A DNA stretch of 64,000 bases, from NCBI RefSeq assembly GCF_001424385.1, contig NZ_LMPO01000010.1, positions 1 to 64,000 of the forward strand. The letters run 5' to 3'. Position 1 is the stretch's first letter, and each line of letters begins with the position of its first letter. A program made the translations under genes and the position numbers. Shown piece by piece: positions 26,025 to 33,774 of this stretch. Under the pieces are notes generated by a model. It was not told where the DNA came from. It worked only from the letters and a program-made list of their open reading frames with translations, and searched no databases. This DNA is from Curtobacterium sp. Leaf183. Lineage in GTDB: Bacteria; Actinomycetota; Actinomycetes; Actinomycetales; Microbacteriaceae.

Positions 26025-26702
26025 ATGGCCCGCCGCTACCCGTCCACGATCGCGGCAGCCGTCGAACACGAGATCGTCATCACCCGGTCGCGGTTCCTCA
26101 CGCACGTGGTGCCCGCGTCGGACCCAGCCGAGGCTGACCGGGTGATCACGGACATCCGCAAGCGGGCGTGGGACGCGCGGCACCATTGTTCGGCGATGGT
26201 GACCGGGGTCCTCGGCGACCAGGCGCGGTCCTCCGACGACGGGGAGCCTTCCGGGACCGCCGGCGTCCCGATGCTCGAGGTCCTGCGCCGGCGCGAACTG
26301 ACCGACGTCGTCGCGGTCGTCACGCGCTGGTTCGGCGGCGTGAAGCTCGGTGCCGGTGGCCTGGTCCGCGCCTACTCGACGTCGGTGTCCGAGGCGCTCG
26401 ACCGGGCGACGGTCCTGCACCGCGAGGCCCTGATCGACGTGTCGGTGGACGTCCCGCACGCCGACGCCGGTCGCATCGACAACGTCCTGCGGGACTGGGT
26501 CGTGCGGCACCGGGCGGTCCTCGGTGCGACGTCCTACGGCACCGAGGCGACGTTCTCCGTGTCCGTGCCGCACGCCGACGTCGCCGTGCTGCGCGCCGAC
26601 CTGGCCGCGGCGTCAGGAGGCGTGCTCGATCCCGTGGAGGGCGCCGAGCGCATCGTGGACGTGCCGGCCGGGCAGTTCCCCGCGGGGTCCTCGGGAACGT
26701 GA
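26025..26702 (+). CDS. YigZ/IMPACT family protein
   Basis: 225 residues. The N-terminal UPF0029 (IMPACT) domain contains RFLTHVVPASDPAEAD, HHCSAMVTG, SDDGEPSGTAGVPMLEVL and WFGGVKLGAGGLVRAY, the family's defining string. A C-terminal DUF1949 domain follows (about 150-215). The bacterial members' role is unclear; nucleic-acid or ribosome-associated functions have been proposed. The GTGA at 26699-26702 couples it to the next, truncated reading frame. Confidence 0.93.
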   Translation: MARRYPSTIAAAVEHEIVITRSRFLTHVVPASDPAEADRVITDIRKRAWDARHHCSAMVTGVLGDQARSSDDGEPSGTAGVPMLEVLRRRELTDVVAVVTRWFGGVKLGAGGLVRAYSTSVSEALDRATVLHREALIDVSVDVPHADAGRIDNVLRDWVVRHRAVLGATSYGTEATFSVSVPHADVAVLRADLAAASGGVLDPVEGAERIVDVPAGQFPAGSSGT

Positions 26703-27155
26703 CAGTGGCTGGCGACTTCGTGAACGGTCCGCACGGTCCGGTACCGGTGCGCCGGTACGAGGCCAGCGTCCCGACCGCCCCGACGCTGCTGTGGCTGCAC
26801 GGCGGCGGCTTCTTCCGCTGCGGCCTCGACCAACCCGAGTCGGACGCGGTCGCCCGCGCCGCGGCCGAGCGGGGCATCCCGGTCGTGGCCGTCGACTACC
26901 GGCTCGGTCCACTGCCCGGCCTGGCGTGGATCGGTCGGCGCGGTCCCCGGGCACGCCTGGCTGCCCCCGCCGCCCACGACGAGGTGCTCGCCGTGTACCG
27001 GTCCGTCGTCGTCGACGCACCGCGGGGCGTGGTGGTCGGCGGCGCCAGTGCCGGGGCGTGCATCGCGGCTGGGGTCGCCAGGGCCCGGTCTTCCGACCGG
27101 CCGCCGATCACCGATGCCAAGCCCGACCTGCGCCCGGTCCTGATGCAGCGCGTGG
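26699..27155 (+). pseudogene. Truncated alpha/beta hydrolase (esterase) fragment
   Basis: From GTG 26699 the frame encodes a hormone-sensitive-lipase-like esterase N-terminus: LLWLHGGGFFRCG (oxyanion HGGG) and GGASAGACIA (nucleophile elbow GASAG). The recognisable sequence then ends near ITDAKPDLRPVLMQ, and the frame runs on antisense through the marR gene to 27295. The acid and histidine of the catalytic triad are missing, so about half the protein is lost. The break coincides with the end of the MarR/SDR/MFS block, suggesting that this block replaced or was inserted into the esterase gene. Confidence 0.75.
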
Positions 27156-27587
27156 TCAGTCGAGCGCGAGCTGTTCGAGCACGTGGAGCAGGGACGCGTG
27201 TTCGATGCCGTCGGTGCGGCTCAGGAGGTGCTCGCGAACTGCGGCGGCGTGGATCGGACGAGCGACGCGAACGAGGTCTGCCCCCTCGTCCGTGACACGG
27301 ACGAGGACGCCACCCTCGACGGATCGACGACTCAGGAGGCCGCGCTTCTCCATCCGTGTGAGCTGGTGGGAGAGCCGCGTGCGGTCCCACTGCAACAGGG
27401 CGCCGAGGTCGTTCTGGCGGAGTTCGCCGTCCCCGAGCTCGACCAGGCGAGTCACGATCCCGAAGTCCTGGTCGGACAGCCCCGAGCCGGCCTTGACGTC
27501 GTCAGCCACGCGCTGCCGGACCTGTTCCGCAGCGGTCTTCCACGCATGCCAGAGGCGCTGTTCGTGCGCGGTCAGCGGTGCGGTCAT
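27156..27587 (-). CDS. MarR family transcriptional regulator
   Basis: 143 residues with a winged helix-turn-helix: LSDQDFGIVTRLVELGDGELRQNDLGALLQWDRTRLSHQL, then wing RRSVEGGVLVRVTDEG. MarR dimers bind palindromes and usually release DNA on binding a small phenolic or electrophilic ligand. The ATG at 27587 lies exactly where transcription should begin from a TTGACG-17 nt-TATGTT promoter, so the mRNA is probably leaderless; the GGAGG abutting the ATG is too close to act as a ribosome binding site. It is divergent from the SDR gene it probably represses. Confidence 0.9.
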   Translation of the reverse strand: MTAPLTAHEQRLWHAWKTAAEQVRQRVADDVKAGSGLSDQDFGIVTRLVELGDGELRQNDLGALLQWDRTRLSHQLTRMEKRGLLSRRSVEGGVLVRVTDEGADLVRVARPIHAAAVREHLLSRTDGIEHASLLHVLEQLALD

Positions 27588-27609
27588 CCTCCGAACATAG
27601 GGCAGTGGT

Positions 27610-27623
27610 GTTGACACGTCAAC
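27610..27623. promoter_or_regulatory. Operator 1 with two back-to-back -35 boxes
   Basis: The palindrome GTTGACACGTCAAC contains TTGACA (27611-27616), the -35 of the SDR gene, directly abutting TTGACG on the minus strand (27622-27617), the -35 of marR. The matching -10 elements are CATGCT (27634-27639) and TATGTT (27599-27594 on the minus strand), each 17 nt away. A MarR dimer here would block both promoters at once. Confidence 0.75.
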
Positions 27624-27638
27624 GTAGCCGGCGCATGC

Positions 27639-27654
27639 TGTTGACATGACAACA
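27639..27654 (+). promoter_or_regulatory. Operator 2 overlapping the SDR start codon
   Basis: TGTTGACATGACAACA repeats the operator-1 core (GTTGACA.G.CAAC) 30 bp downstream, about three helical turns, and includes the ATG of the SDR gene. Cooperative binding of two MarR dimers on one DNA face is plausible. Confidence 0.65.
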
Positions 27655-28383
27655 CACAGCCACACCAGGAAGATCGCACTCGTCACCGGCGGCAACAAGG
27701 GCATCGGCTTCGCCATCGTGCGTCAGCTCGCGCTCGCCGGGTTCACCGTGCTCCTCGGTTCGAGGAGCACCGTCGCCGTGCAGGAAGCCGCAGGGACGCT
27801 CGACGGTGACGTCCGGCCCGTCGCGCTGGACGTGACCCGGCAGGACCAGGTGGACGCACTCGCCGCGCAGGTTTCGGCCGAGTTCGGACACCTCGACGTG
27901 CTGGTCAACAACGCCGGCGTGAACACCCTCACCTTCCACCCGATGGACCACCTCCCGAAGCCCACCGAGGAGACGGTCGACGACATCAGGAACGTGTACG
28001 AGGTCAACGTGTTCGCGGTCGTGCGGATGATGAACGCGTTCCTTCCGCTGCTGATGGAAGCCGACGCACCGCGCGTGGTGAACGTCACGAGCAAGCGTGG
28101 TTCCATCGGCGAAGCGGGCGCCTGGGTCGGGCAGCCGTCGATGGCGTACTCCAGCTCGAAGACGGCCCTCAACGCGCTGACGGTCCACTACGCCCGCGAG
28201 TTCGCCGACACGGCACTGAAGGTCAACGGCGCAGCCCCTGGGCACGTCGCCACCGACTTCAACGACTTCCGCGGAACGAGGACCCCCGACGAAGGGGCTG
28301 CTGTCGCTGTCCGCCTCGCCACCCTGCCCGCTGACGGCCCCACCGGCATGGTCATCGAGGACGACCGGCAACTCGCCTGGTGA
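27646..28383 (+). CDS. Short-chain dehydrogenase/reductase (SDR)
   Basis: 245 residues, classical SDR. NAD(P)-binding TGGNKGIGFA, structural NNAG, catalytic serine around NVTSKRGS and YSSSK active site. The basic residue of the SRS segment after strand 2 favours NADPH. TGGNKGIG resembles carbonyl reductases that act on reactive carbonyls or quinones, which fits MarR control by such compounds. The promoter places the transcript start at or next to the ATG, so translation should be leaderless. It converges on the MFS gene. Confidence 0.92.
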   Translation: MTTHSHTRKIALVTGGNKGIGFAIVRQLALAGFTVLLGSRSTVAVQEAAGTLDGDVRPVALDVTRQDQVDALAAQVSAEFGHLDVLVNNAGVNTLTFHPMDHLPKPTEETVDDIRNVYEVNVFAVVRMMNAFLPLLMEADAPRVVNVTSKRGSIGEAGAWVGQPSMAYSSSKTALNALTVHYAREFADTALKVNGAAPGHVATDFNDFRGTRTPDEGAAVAVRLATLPADGPTGMVIEDDRQLAW

Positions 28384-28407
28384 CCCGCCCGTGTCCGGTC
28401 GACGCGC

Positions 28408-29655
28408 TCAGGGCTGTTCCCATGCCCCGTTCCGTCGAGCGGCCAGGACCGCGGCTGCGACTGCTGTCAGGACGAGGACCAGGACCAGCGTCGTGGCCGC
28501 CTGCGTCCCACTGGTCGCCACCACCGTCCCGGTGAGTGCTGCACCCAGCGCGATCCCGGACGCGGAAGCCGAGTTGATCCAGGTGAAGGCCTGGGTGCGC
28601 TCCGACGGGACGACCGTCGCCTGGACGATCTGCGAGGACGAGGCGAGCAGCGGTGCGACGGCGCTCCCACCGACGACCAGCATCACCGAGAGGCCGAGGA
28701 GTGTGGGCCAGACGACACCGACGAGCACGCCCACGGAGAGCACGATCGTCGCGAGCAGCTGGACGGTCGTCGGCCGCGGCGTGGTCCGGAGCGCGCCGTG
28801 GCCGAGCCCGGCGACCATGCTCGCGGCGCTGGAGAGCGCGAGCATGAGTCCGGTGAGCGGACGCACCCCTCCGGCCGTCGCAGTCGCCGTCACGAGCAGT
28901 GGGACCGCCCCGAAGAAGCATCCCAGTCCGAGGTTCACCCCGAGCACCGCCAGGAACCGTGGGGCACGGAGTGAACTCCGCGTGCGGCCCGCGGCCCGCC
29001 CTCGTGCCGGGCGCGCAGGCGGACCGGTGCTGCGGTGCAGCGCGAGCGCCGCACAGCCGGCGCTGACGAGCGTGACCGCCGCGACCGAACCCGCCCACGG
29101 GACGAGGGTTGTGCTCGCGAGGGTGACGAGCACGGGACCGGACAGGAAGACGACGTCGTTGACGCTCGCTTCGAGCGAGAAGGCAGTGCGGAGTGCCGCC
29201 GGTTCCGTGACGAGCGCCGACCACCGGGCCGCTGCCAGTGCGCCCGGTTGCGGCATCGCTCCTCCCGCGACGACGACCGCAGCCAGGGTGACGCTGATCG
29301 GCGCGATCCCGGCGAAGGAGATCGCCGCGGCGATCGCCGCGGCGTGGACGAGGACGACCACCGGGACCGTGACCGCCTGGCCCCACCGGTCGACGAGGCG
29401 CGCGACCTGTGGACCGGCCACGGCCTCCGCGATCGCGAACGTGGCAGTCGCCGTGCCCGCAGCTGCGAACGACCCCGTCGCGTTCTGGACCGAGAACAGC
29501 AGTCCGAGTCCTGTCATCGCCACGCCGAGGCGAGCCAGGCCGGCTGGGATGAAGAACGCCCGTGCACCGGGTCGACCGAGGACGTCGCGGTACCGGGCGG
29601 TGGCCGACCGGAACGGCTTGGATGCCGAGGAGATGAGGGTGCGCGCAGTCGCCAT
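28408..29655 (-). CDS. MFS transporter
   Basis: 415 residues with about 12 hydrophobic segments from LARLGVAMTGLGLLFSVQNATGSFAAAG onward. The layout resembles drug/metabolite exporters. The ATG at 29655 (MATARTLISS) is chosen; the open frame upstream is low-complexity. The substrate is unknown. Neighbouring MarR and SDR genes suggest a detoxification islet, although this gene has its own promoter region. The 166-bp spacer upstream (29656-29821) shows no convincing gene. Confidence 0.88.
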   Translation of the reverse strand: MATARTLISSASKPFRSATARYRDVLGRPGARAFFIPAGLARLGVAMTGLGLLFSVQNATGSFAAAGTATATFAIAEAVAGPQVARLVDRWGQAVTVPVVVLVHAAAIAAAISFAGIAPISVTLAAVVVAGGAMPQPGALAAARWSALVTEPAALRTAFSLEASVNDVVFLSGPVLVTLASTTLVPWAGSVAAVTLVSAGCAALALHRSTGPPARPARGRAAGRTRSSLRAPRFLAVLGVNLGLGCFFGAVPLLVTATATAGGVRPLTGLMLALSSAASMVAGLGHGALRTTPRPTTVQLLATIVLSVGVLVGVVWPTLLGLSVMLVVGGSAVAPLLASSSQIVQATVVPSERTQAFTWINSASASGIALGAALTGTVVATSGTQAATTLVLVLVLTAVAAAVLAARRNGAWEQP

Positions 29656-29821
29656 GGGCGATGCCTCCGACGCGACGCCCGGGACCGATCGGCAGACAAG
29701 TCGGCCTGGGCTTCGACGATCCCCGCGACACCGCGGTACACCTTCATCATGCCCGGCACGGACTAGCACAAGCAAGCACACACGGACGGCCGGCCGGCCG
29801 CACAGCCGGGACCCGAGACCG

Positions 29822-30391
29822 TCAGCCGAGCGCACCCCGATCCGCGATCGCACGGTTCGCGGCGGTGATCCCGGCGAGGTCCTCCGCGGAGAGCCCGGCC
29901 CGCCGCAGGATCCGACCGAGCACGGCGTCCTTCATCGCGCGGTATTCGTCGAGATCCGACGCCCGAGCGGCGGCGTCCCGTTTGACCGCTGCGTACTCGT
30001 CGCGGAGCGCGTCGTCGGCCCGCAGGGTGTCCCGGACGGCCAGGTGGTTGCGCAGTGCGAGCGATCCGGCGACCACGACGTACGTGTTGCTCGGCCGGAA
30101 GCGCTCGGGCGTCACGAAGGCGACGCGTCCGGGGACGTCTCCCCCGGCAGACACCCGGAACCCGATCGACGCCAGCGCTCGGACCGCCGCAGCGACGTCG
30201 GCAGCCGCGACGACGACGTCCACGTCGATCATCGGTTTCGCCGCGAGTCCCGGGACCGCGGTGCTGCCGACGTGCTCGATCCCGCGCACCACGACACCCG
30301 AGGCCTCGAGCGCCGCTGCGTACGCGTCCCTGAGCTCCGCGAACCGGACGCGCCACAGCGACCGGTACTCGACGACCTCGACGTTCCCCAC
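29822..30391 (-). CDS. GrpB family protein (UPF0157)
   Basis: 189 residues with the family signature GIEHVGSTAVPGLAAKPMIDVDV, which resembles the active site of nucleotidyltransferases (GS...D.D). The rest includes FVTPERFRPSNTYVVVAGS and LRNHLAVRDTLRAD. The function of GrpB proteins is not established; a nucleotidyltransferase role, sometimes in dephospho-CoA kinase fusions, is suggested by fold. It stands alone here. Confidence 0.9.
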   Translation of the reverse strand: MGNVEVVEYRSLWRVRFAELRDAYAAALEASGVVVRGIEHVGSTAVPGLAAKPMIDVDVVVAAADVAAAVRALASIGFRVSAGGDVPGRVAFVTPERFRPSNTYVVVAGSLALRNHLAVRDTLRADDALRDEYAAVKRDAAARASDLDEYRAMKDAVLGRILRRAGLSAEDLAGITAANRAIADRGALG

Positions 30392-30445
30392 ACCCCGACG
30401 GTAGCGTCACGCCCGGACAACGCTCCCGCGGGACTCTATCCTTGG

Positions 30446-30460
30446 TGAGAACCACTCTCA
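30446..30460 (+). promoter_or_regulatory. Zur-like palindrome
   Basis: TGAGAACCACTCTCA is a 5-bp inverted repeat around a 5-bp centre and keeps the TGA...TCA ends and inner A/T of actinobacterial Zur boxes (TGAAAATGATTTTCA). It is 12 bp before the start codon of a histidine-rich protein and just downstream of a TATCCT -10-like element. Zinc-dependent repression is inferred from context. Confidence 0.5.
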
Positions 30461-30472
30461 GAAAGGATGACA

Positions 30473-30658
30473 ATGTCCGACACCACCGACACCCCCACCC
30501 CCGAGGACGACCACCGCGTCGCCGAGCACGACGTGCAGGAACACGAGCACGGCGCCGACGGCGACGAGCACGAGACCGTGCAGCACGGCGACCACGTCGA
30601 CTACGTGCACGACGGCCACAAGCACGCACGCCACGGCGACCACTACGACGAGCACTAG
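30473..30658 (+). CDS. Histidine-rich small acidic protein, probable zinc binder
   Basis: 61 residues (63 if the ATG at 30467 is used). AAAGGA at 30462-30467 best fits ATG 30473. About one fifth of the residues are histidine and most of the rest Asp/Glu, in HDG/HEHGADG-type steps ending HARHGDHYDEH. There is no signal peptide or membrane segment, so it should be a cytosolic metal buffer. Similar Microbacteriaceae mini-proteins are sometimes mislabelled zinc transporter permease. A Zur-like box upstream and a strong terminator downstream make it a self-contained zinc-responsive unit. Confidence 0.8.
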   Translation: MSDTTDTPTPEDDHRVAEHDVQEHEHGADGDEHETVQHGDHVDYVHDGHKHARHGDHYDEH

Positions 30659-30667
30659 ACACGTCAG

Positions 30668-30701
30668 GCTCACGCCCCGGAGATGCATCCGGGGCGTGAG
30701 C
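30668..30701 (+). terminator. Strong hairpin after the His-rich gene
   Basis: A 13-bp perfect stem, GCTCACGCCCCGG / CCGGGGCGTGAGC, with an 8-nt loop, 9 bp after the stop codon. A rho-independent-type terminator without a long T-run. Confidence 0.8.
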
Positions 30702-30745
30702 CCGTTCCGGGCACGAAGTCCCTCGACGGATGGGACGATGGACCC

Positions 30746-32410
30746 ATGACCGCCACGCTCGTCGCCAAGGGCCTCGCCGGCGGCTACGCCGCACGCACAC
30801 TGTTCGACTCCCTCGACCTGACCGTCGCGCCCGGCGACGTGATCGGCGTCGTCGGGGTGAACGGCGCCGGCAAGTCCACGCTGCTCCGACTGCTCGCGGG
30901 CGTGGACGAACCCCTCGCCGGCACGGTCTCGCTGGCCCCGGCAGATGCCTTCGTCGGGTGGCTGCCCCAGGAACACGAGCGGGTCGCAGGCGAGACGGTG
31001 TCCGATTACCTCGCGCGTCGCACGGGCTGCGCGGCGGCGACGGCCGAGATGGACACCGCGGCCGCGGCACTCGGTGACCCGGACGTGGGCGACGACGCCG
31101 GTGACCGGTACTCCGTGGCGCTCGACCGGTGGCTGGCCTCGGGGGCAGCCGACCTCGACGAACGCGCCCCGGCGGTGCTCGCCGACCTCGGGCTGACGCT
31201 CGGGAGCGCCGAGGGCTCGGTGACCGCCGAGTCGCTCATGACGTCGCTGTCCGGGGGGCAGGCGGCGCGGGTGGGCCTGGCGGCGCTGCTGCTCTCGCGG
31301 TTCGACGTCGTGCTGCTCGACGAGCCCACGAACGACCTCGACCTGGACGGCCTGGCCCGTCTCGAGACGTTCGTGCACGGGTTGCGCGGTGGCGTGGTGC
31401 TGGTCAGCCACGACCGCGAGTTCCTCGCCCGGTCGGTCACCGCGGTGCTCGAGCTCGACCTGGCGCAGTCGTCGAACCGGCTGTTCGGCGGCGGGTACGA
31501 CGCGTACCTCGAGGAGCGCGAGATCGCCCGGCAGCACAAGCGGGACGCGTACGACGAGTTCGCGGCGACGAAGGCCGACCTGGTGTCCCGGGCGCGCACG
31601 CAGCGGGAGTGGTCGAGCCAGGGTGTCCGGAACGCCATGAAGAAGGCGCCGGACAACGACAAGATCCGCCGCAAGGCCGCGTCCGAGTCGAGTGAGAAGC
31701 AGGCCCAGAAGGTCCGGCAGATGGAGTCGCGCATCGCCCGACTGGACGAGGTCGACGAACCGCGCAAGGAGTGGCAGCTCGAGTTCACGATCGGGCAGGC
31801 CCCGCGGTCCTCTTCCGTCGTCGCCACCCTGTCCGACGCGACCTTCACCCAGGGCGACTTCACGCTCGGCCCGGTGTCGCTGCAGGTCGACGGCGGCGAC
31901 CGCATCGGCATCACGGGGCCGAACGGCGCGGGCAAGTCCACCCTGCTCCGCGCGCTGCTCGGCACCCAGGCGCCGACGACCGGCACCGCGAGCACGGGGT
32001 CCAGCGTCGCCGTGGGCGAGATCGACCAGGCCCGCGGCCGCTTCGTCGGCACCGAGCCCCTCGCCGCGGTGTTCGAGTCGCTGGTGCCGGAGATGGCCAC
32101 CGCCGAGGTCCGCACGCTGCTGGCCAAGTTCGGCCTCAGGGCGGACCACGTCGGCCGTGCGTCCGGCGAGCTCTCCCCCGGGGAACGCACCCGTGCCGGG
32201 CTGGCGCTCCTGCAGGCCCGGGGCGTGAACGTCCTGGTCCTCGACGAGCCGACCAACCACCTCGACCTGGCCGCCATCGAGCAACTCGAACAGGCGCTGG
32301 AGTCCTACGACGGCACCCTCCTGCTCGTCACGCACGACCGTCGGATGCTCGAGACGGTCCGCCTGGACCGCCAGTGGCTGGTGCAGGCGGGCCGCGTCAC
32401 GGAACGGTAG
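30746..32410 (+). CDS. ABC-F family ATPase
   Basis: 554 residues with two ABC cassettes and no membrane segment. Cassette 1: GVNGAGKST, LSGGQAAR, VVLLDEPTNDLDLDGL. Cassette 2: GPNGAGKST, LSPGERTR, VLVLDEPTNHLDLAAIEQL. Between them is a charged helical linker (about 230-320). ABC-F proteins act on the ribosome, either as translation factors or antibiotic-resistance proteins. The linker gives no clear sign of a resistance class, so a housekeeping (Uup/EttA-like) or macrolide-type role stays open. The ATG at 30746 is used because it precedes MTATLVAKGLAGGYA, the first strand. Confidence 0.93.
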   Translation: MTATLVAKGLAGGYAARTLFDSLDLTVAPGDVIGVVGVNGAGKSTLLRLLAGVDEPLAGTVSLAPADAFVGWLPQEHERVAGETVSDYLARRTGCAAATAEMDTAAAALGDPDVGDDAGDRYSVALDRWLASGAADLDERAPAVLADLGLTLGSAEGSVTAESLMTSLSGGQAARVGLAALLLSRFDVVLLDEPTNDLDLDGLARLETFVHGLRGGVVLVSHDREFLARSVTAVLELDLAQSSNRLFGGGYDAYLEEREIARQHKRDAYDEFAATKADLVSRARTQREWSSQGVRNAMKKAPDNDKIRRKAASESSEKQAQKVRQMESRIARLDEVDEPRKEWQLEFTIGQAPRSSSVVATLSDATFTQGDFTLGPVSLQVDGGDRIGITGPNGAGKSTLLRALLGTQAPTTGTASTGSSVAVGEIDQARGRFVGTEPLAAVFESLVPEMATAEVRTLLAKFGLRADHVGRASGELSPGERTRAGLALLQARGVNVLVLDEPTNHLDLAAIEQLEQALESYDGTLLLVTHDRRMLETVRLDRQWLVQAGRVTER

Positions 32411-32416
32411 GACCAC

Positions 32417-32460
32417 CGGACAGGAGGCCCGGTGCGGGCCCGCACCGGGCCTCCCGTCCG
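32417..32460 (+). terminator. Palindromic terminator with GGACNGGAGGC motif
   Basis: GGAGGCCCGGTGCGGG (32423-32438) pairs perfectly with 32439-32454, and the stem extends outward with one mismatch to 32417/32460. It sits 6 bp after the ABC-F stop. It is a full two-armed copy of the dispersed GGACGGGAGGC family. Confidence 0.85.
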
Positions 32461-32589
32461 TTCCCGGTCCCGACGACCGCCGCCACCCCCCTGGTGCGCG
32501 AGCGCGGTCGGGCGTACTCTTCGCGGCAAGTGACCCTGGACCTCGGCCGCCGGATCGATCTCGTCGTCCGCGCCAGCAGGGAGCACCCC

Positions 32590-32763
32590 GTGTCCGTTCC
32601 GCAGCCTCCGGTGATCATGCCGCGACGCGGACGGGCCGTCCTGTGGACGGACGACCACGGCCGCGGGACCCCGGGCGCAACGGCGCGTCCCGGTACGGCT
32701 CCCGCGCGGCAGGGCGAGCCGACGCTGCGGCGACGGCACGCCCGCGGGCCGGTGGGACCCTGA
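32590..32763 (+). CDS. Possible small basic protein (57 aa)
   Basis: GTG 32590 follows CAGGGAG at 6-nt spacing. The product VSVPQPPVIMPRRGRAVLWTDDHGRG... is basic and proline-rich, and its stop codon lies in the loop of a hairpin. The first half looks protein-like, whereas the second half is low-complexity Arg/Pro. No family is recognised. Without it, the 402 bp between the ABC-F and L,D-transpeptidase genes hold only hairpins. Confidence 0.35.
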   Translation: MSVPQPPVIMPRRGRAVLWTDDHGRGTPGATARPGTAPARQGEPTLRRRHARGPVGP

Positions 32764-32778
32764 CCCGAAGGGGTCCCA
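32752..32778 (+). terminator. Hairpin enclosing a stop codon
   Basis: TGGGACCC (32753-32760) pairs with GGGTCCCA (32771-32778); the TGA of the possible small gene is in the loop. A related hairpin (32842-32861) follows 64 bp later and places the GGAGAG ribosome binding site of the L,D-transpeptidase gene in its loop. Confidence 0.45.
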
Positions 32779-32862
32779 TCGGCCTCCGCCGGCCCGGCCG
32801 GCCGCGCTGCGACGTGCACGGACGGCCCCGATCTGGTGGACTGGACCCGGAGAGGGGTCCAC

Positions 32863-33774
32863 ATGCGGCGCACCACCTGGATCGCGGCCGGAGCGGCGGG
32901 GGTCGTCGCGGTCGGGATCGTCGTCGCCGTCGTGGCCGGCACCGCGAGCGGCCCCACCGAGACTGCCGCTGCGCCCACACGCTCGGCGACCCCGCGACCG
33001 ACACCGACGCCGACACCGACACTCGCCGCCGTCCCCTCAGCCCCGTCGTCGGCCGAGCTCGCCGCGCTGCCGTTGGCGTACCACGACGGGGTCATCCCGC
33101 AGCTGCTCGACGGCACCACAGTGCACCCCGAGACCACGTGGGAGATCGCCACGCCGACGGCCCCGCTCGTCGCGCTGTACGCCAGCCCCGCTGCCGACGC
33201 CACCCCGGTCGCGACGCTGTCGACGACGGTGTCCACGATCGACACGCCGGCTGCGACGGCCGTGTGGGGTCGGTCCGCCGGCGCGGACGGGGGGATGCTG
33301 CTCGTCTCCACCCCGGCGCGGAACCGGACGCCGGGCGACGGCGGCGATCCCCAGGCGCCGAGTGCCACGTTCGCGTGGGCCCGGGCCGCGGACTTCACCG
33401 TCACCGGGACCGACCGGATGATCCGCGTCGACGTCGCAGCCGGCACGGTCTCGGTCGTCGGGAAGGACGGCTCCGTGTCGGCGACCGAGGCAGCACGACT
33501 CGGGACGCCCGACGACCCGACGCCGACGGCGACCTCGACGTACGTCGAAGCGGCATACGTCGACACTCGCGTGACGTACACGCAGGGCAACCCGATCATC
33601 CTGACCGGGGCGCACTCGTCCCGCATCCCGTCGTACGGTGGGAACGCGGCCCTGACGGCGCTGCACTTCTACCCGGACCCGACGGGCAGCTCCCACGGCT
33701 GCGTCCGCATCTCGGCCGCGATGACGAAGACGCTCGCGCAGCTGCCGGTCGGCACCGCGATCCAGTTCACCTGA
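32863..33774 (+). CDS. L,D-transpeptidase
   Basis: 303 residues. A membrane-spanning N-terminus (TTWIAAGAAGVVAVGIVVAVVAG) is followed by a Thr/Pro-rich linker (about 40-65) that should cross the cell wall, an intervening domain, and the C-terminal YkuD catalytic domain with SHGCVRIS holding the active-site His-Gly-Cys-Arg. The enzyme forms 3-3 peptidoglycan cross-links or attaches proteins. The ATG at 32863 follows GGAGAGG at good spacing. Its 3' end overlaps the convergent gluconokinase gene by 8 bp. Confidence 0.92.
   Translation: MRRTTWIAAGAAGVVAVGIVVAVVAGTASGPTETAAAPTRSATPRPTPTPTPTLAAVPSAPSSAELAALPLAYHDGVIPQLLDGTTVHPETTWEIATPTAPLVALYASPAADATPVATLSTTVSTIDTPAATAVWGRSAGADGGMLLVSTPARNRTPGDGGDPQAPSATFAWARAADFTVTGTDRMIRVDVAAGTVSVVGKDGSVSATEAARLGTPDDPTPTATSTYVEAAYVDTRVTYTQGNPIILTGAHSSRIPSYGGNAALTALHFYPDPTGSSHGCVRISAAMTKTLAQLPVGTAIQFT

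Noticed and set aside
29656-29821. Short ORFs ending at 29766 (plus) or starting at 29759 (minus)
   Set aside because: Both strands look equally coding by third-position GC, neither has a ribosome binding site or family match, and the region fits the MFS promoter.
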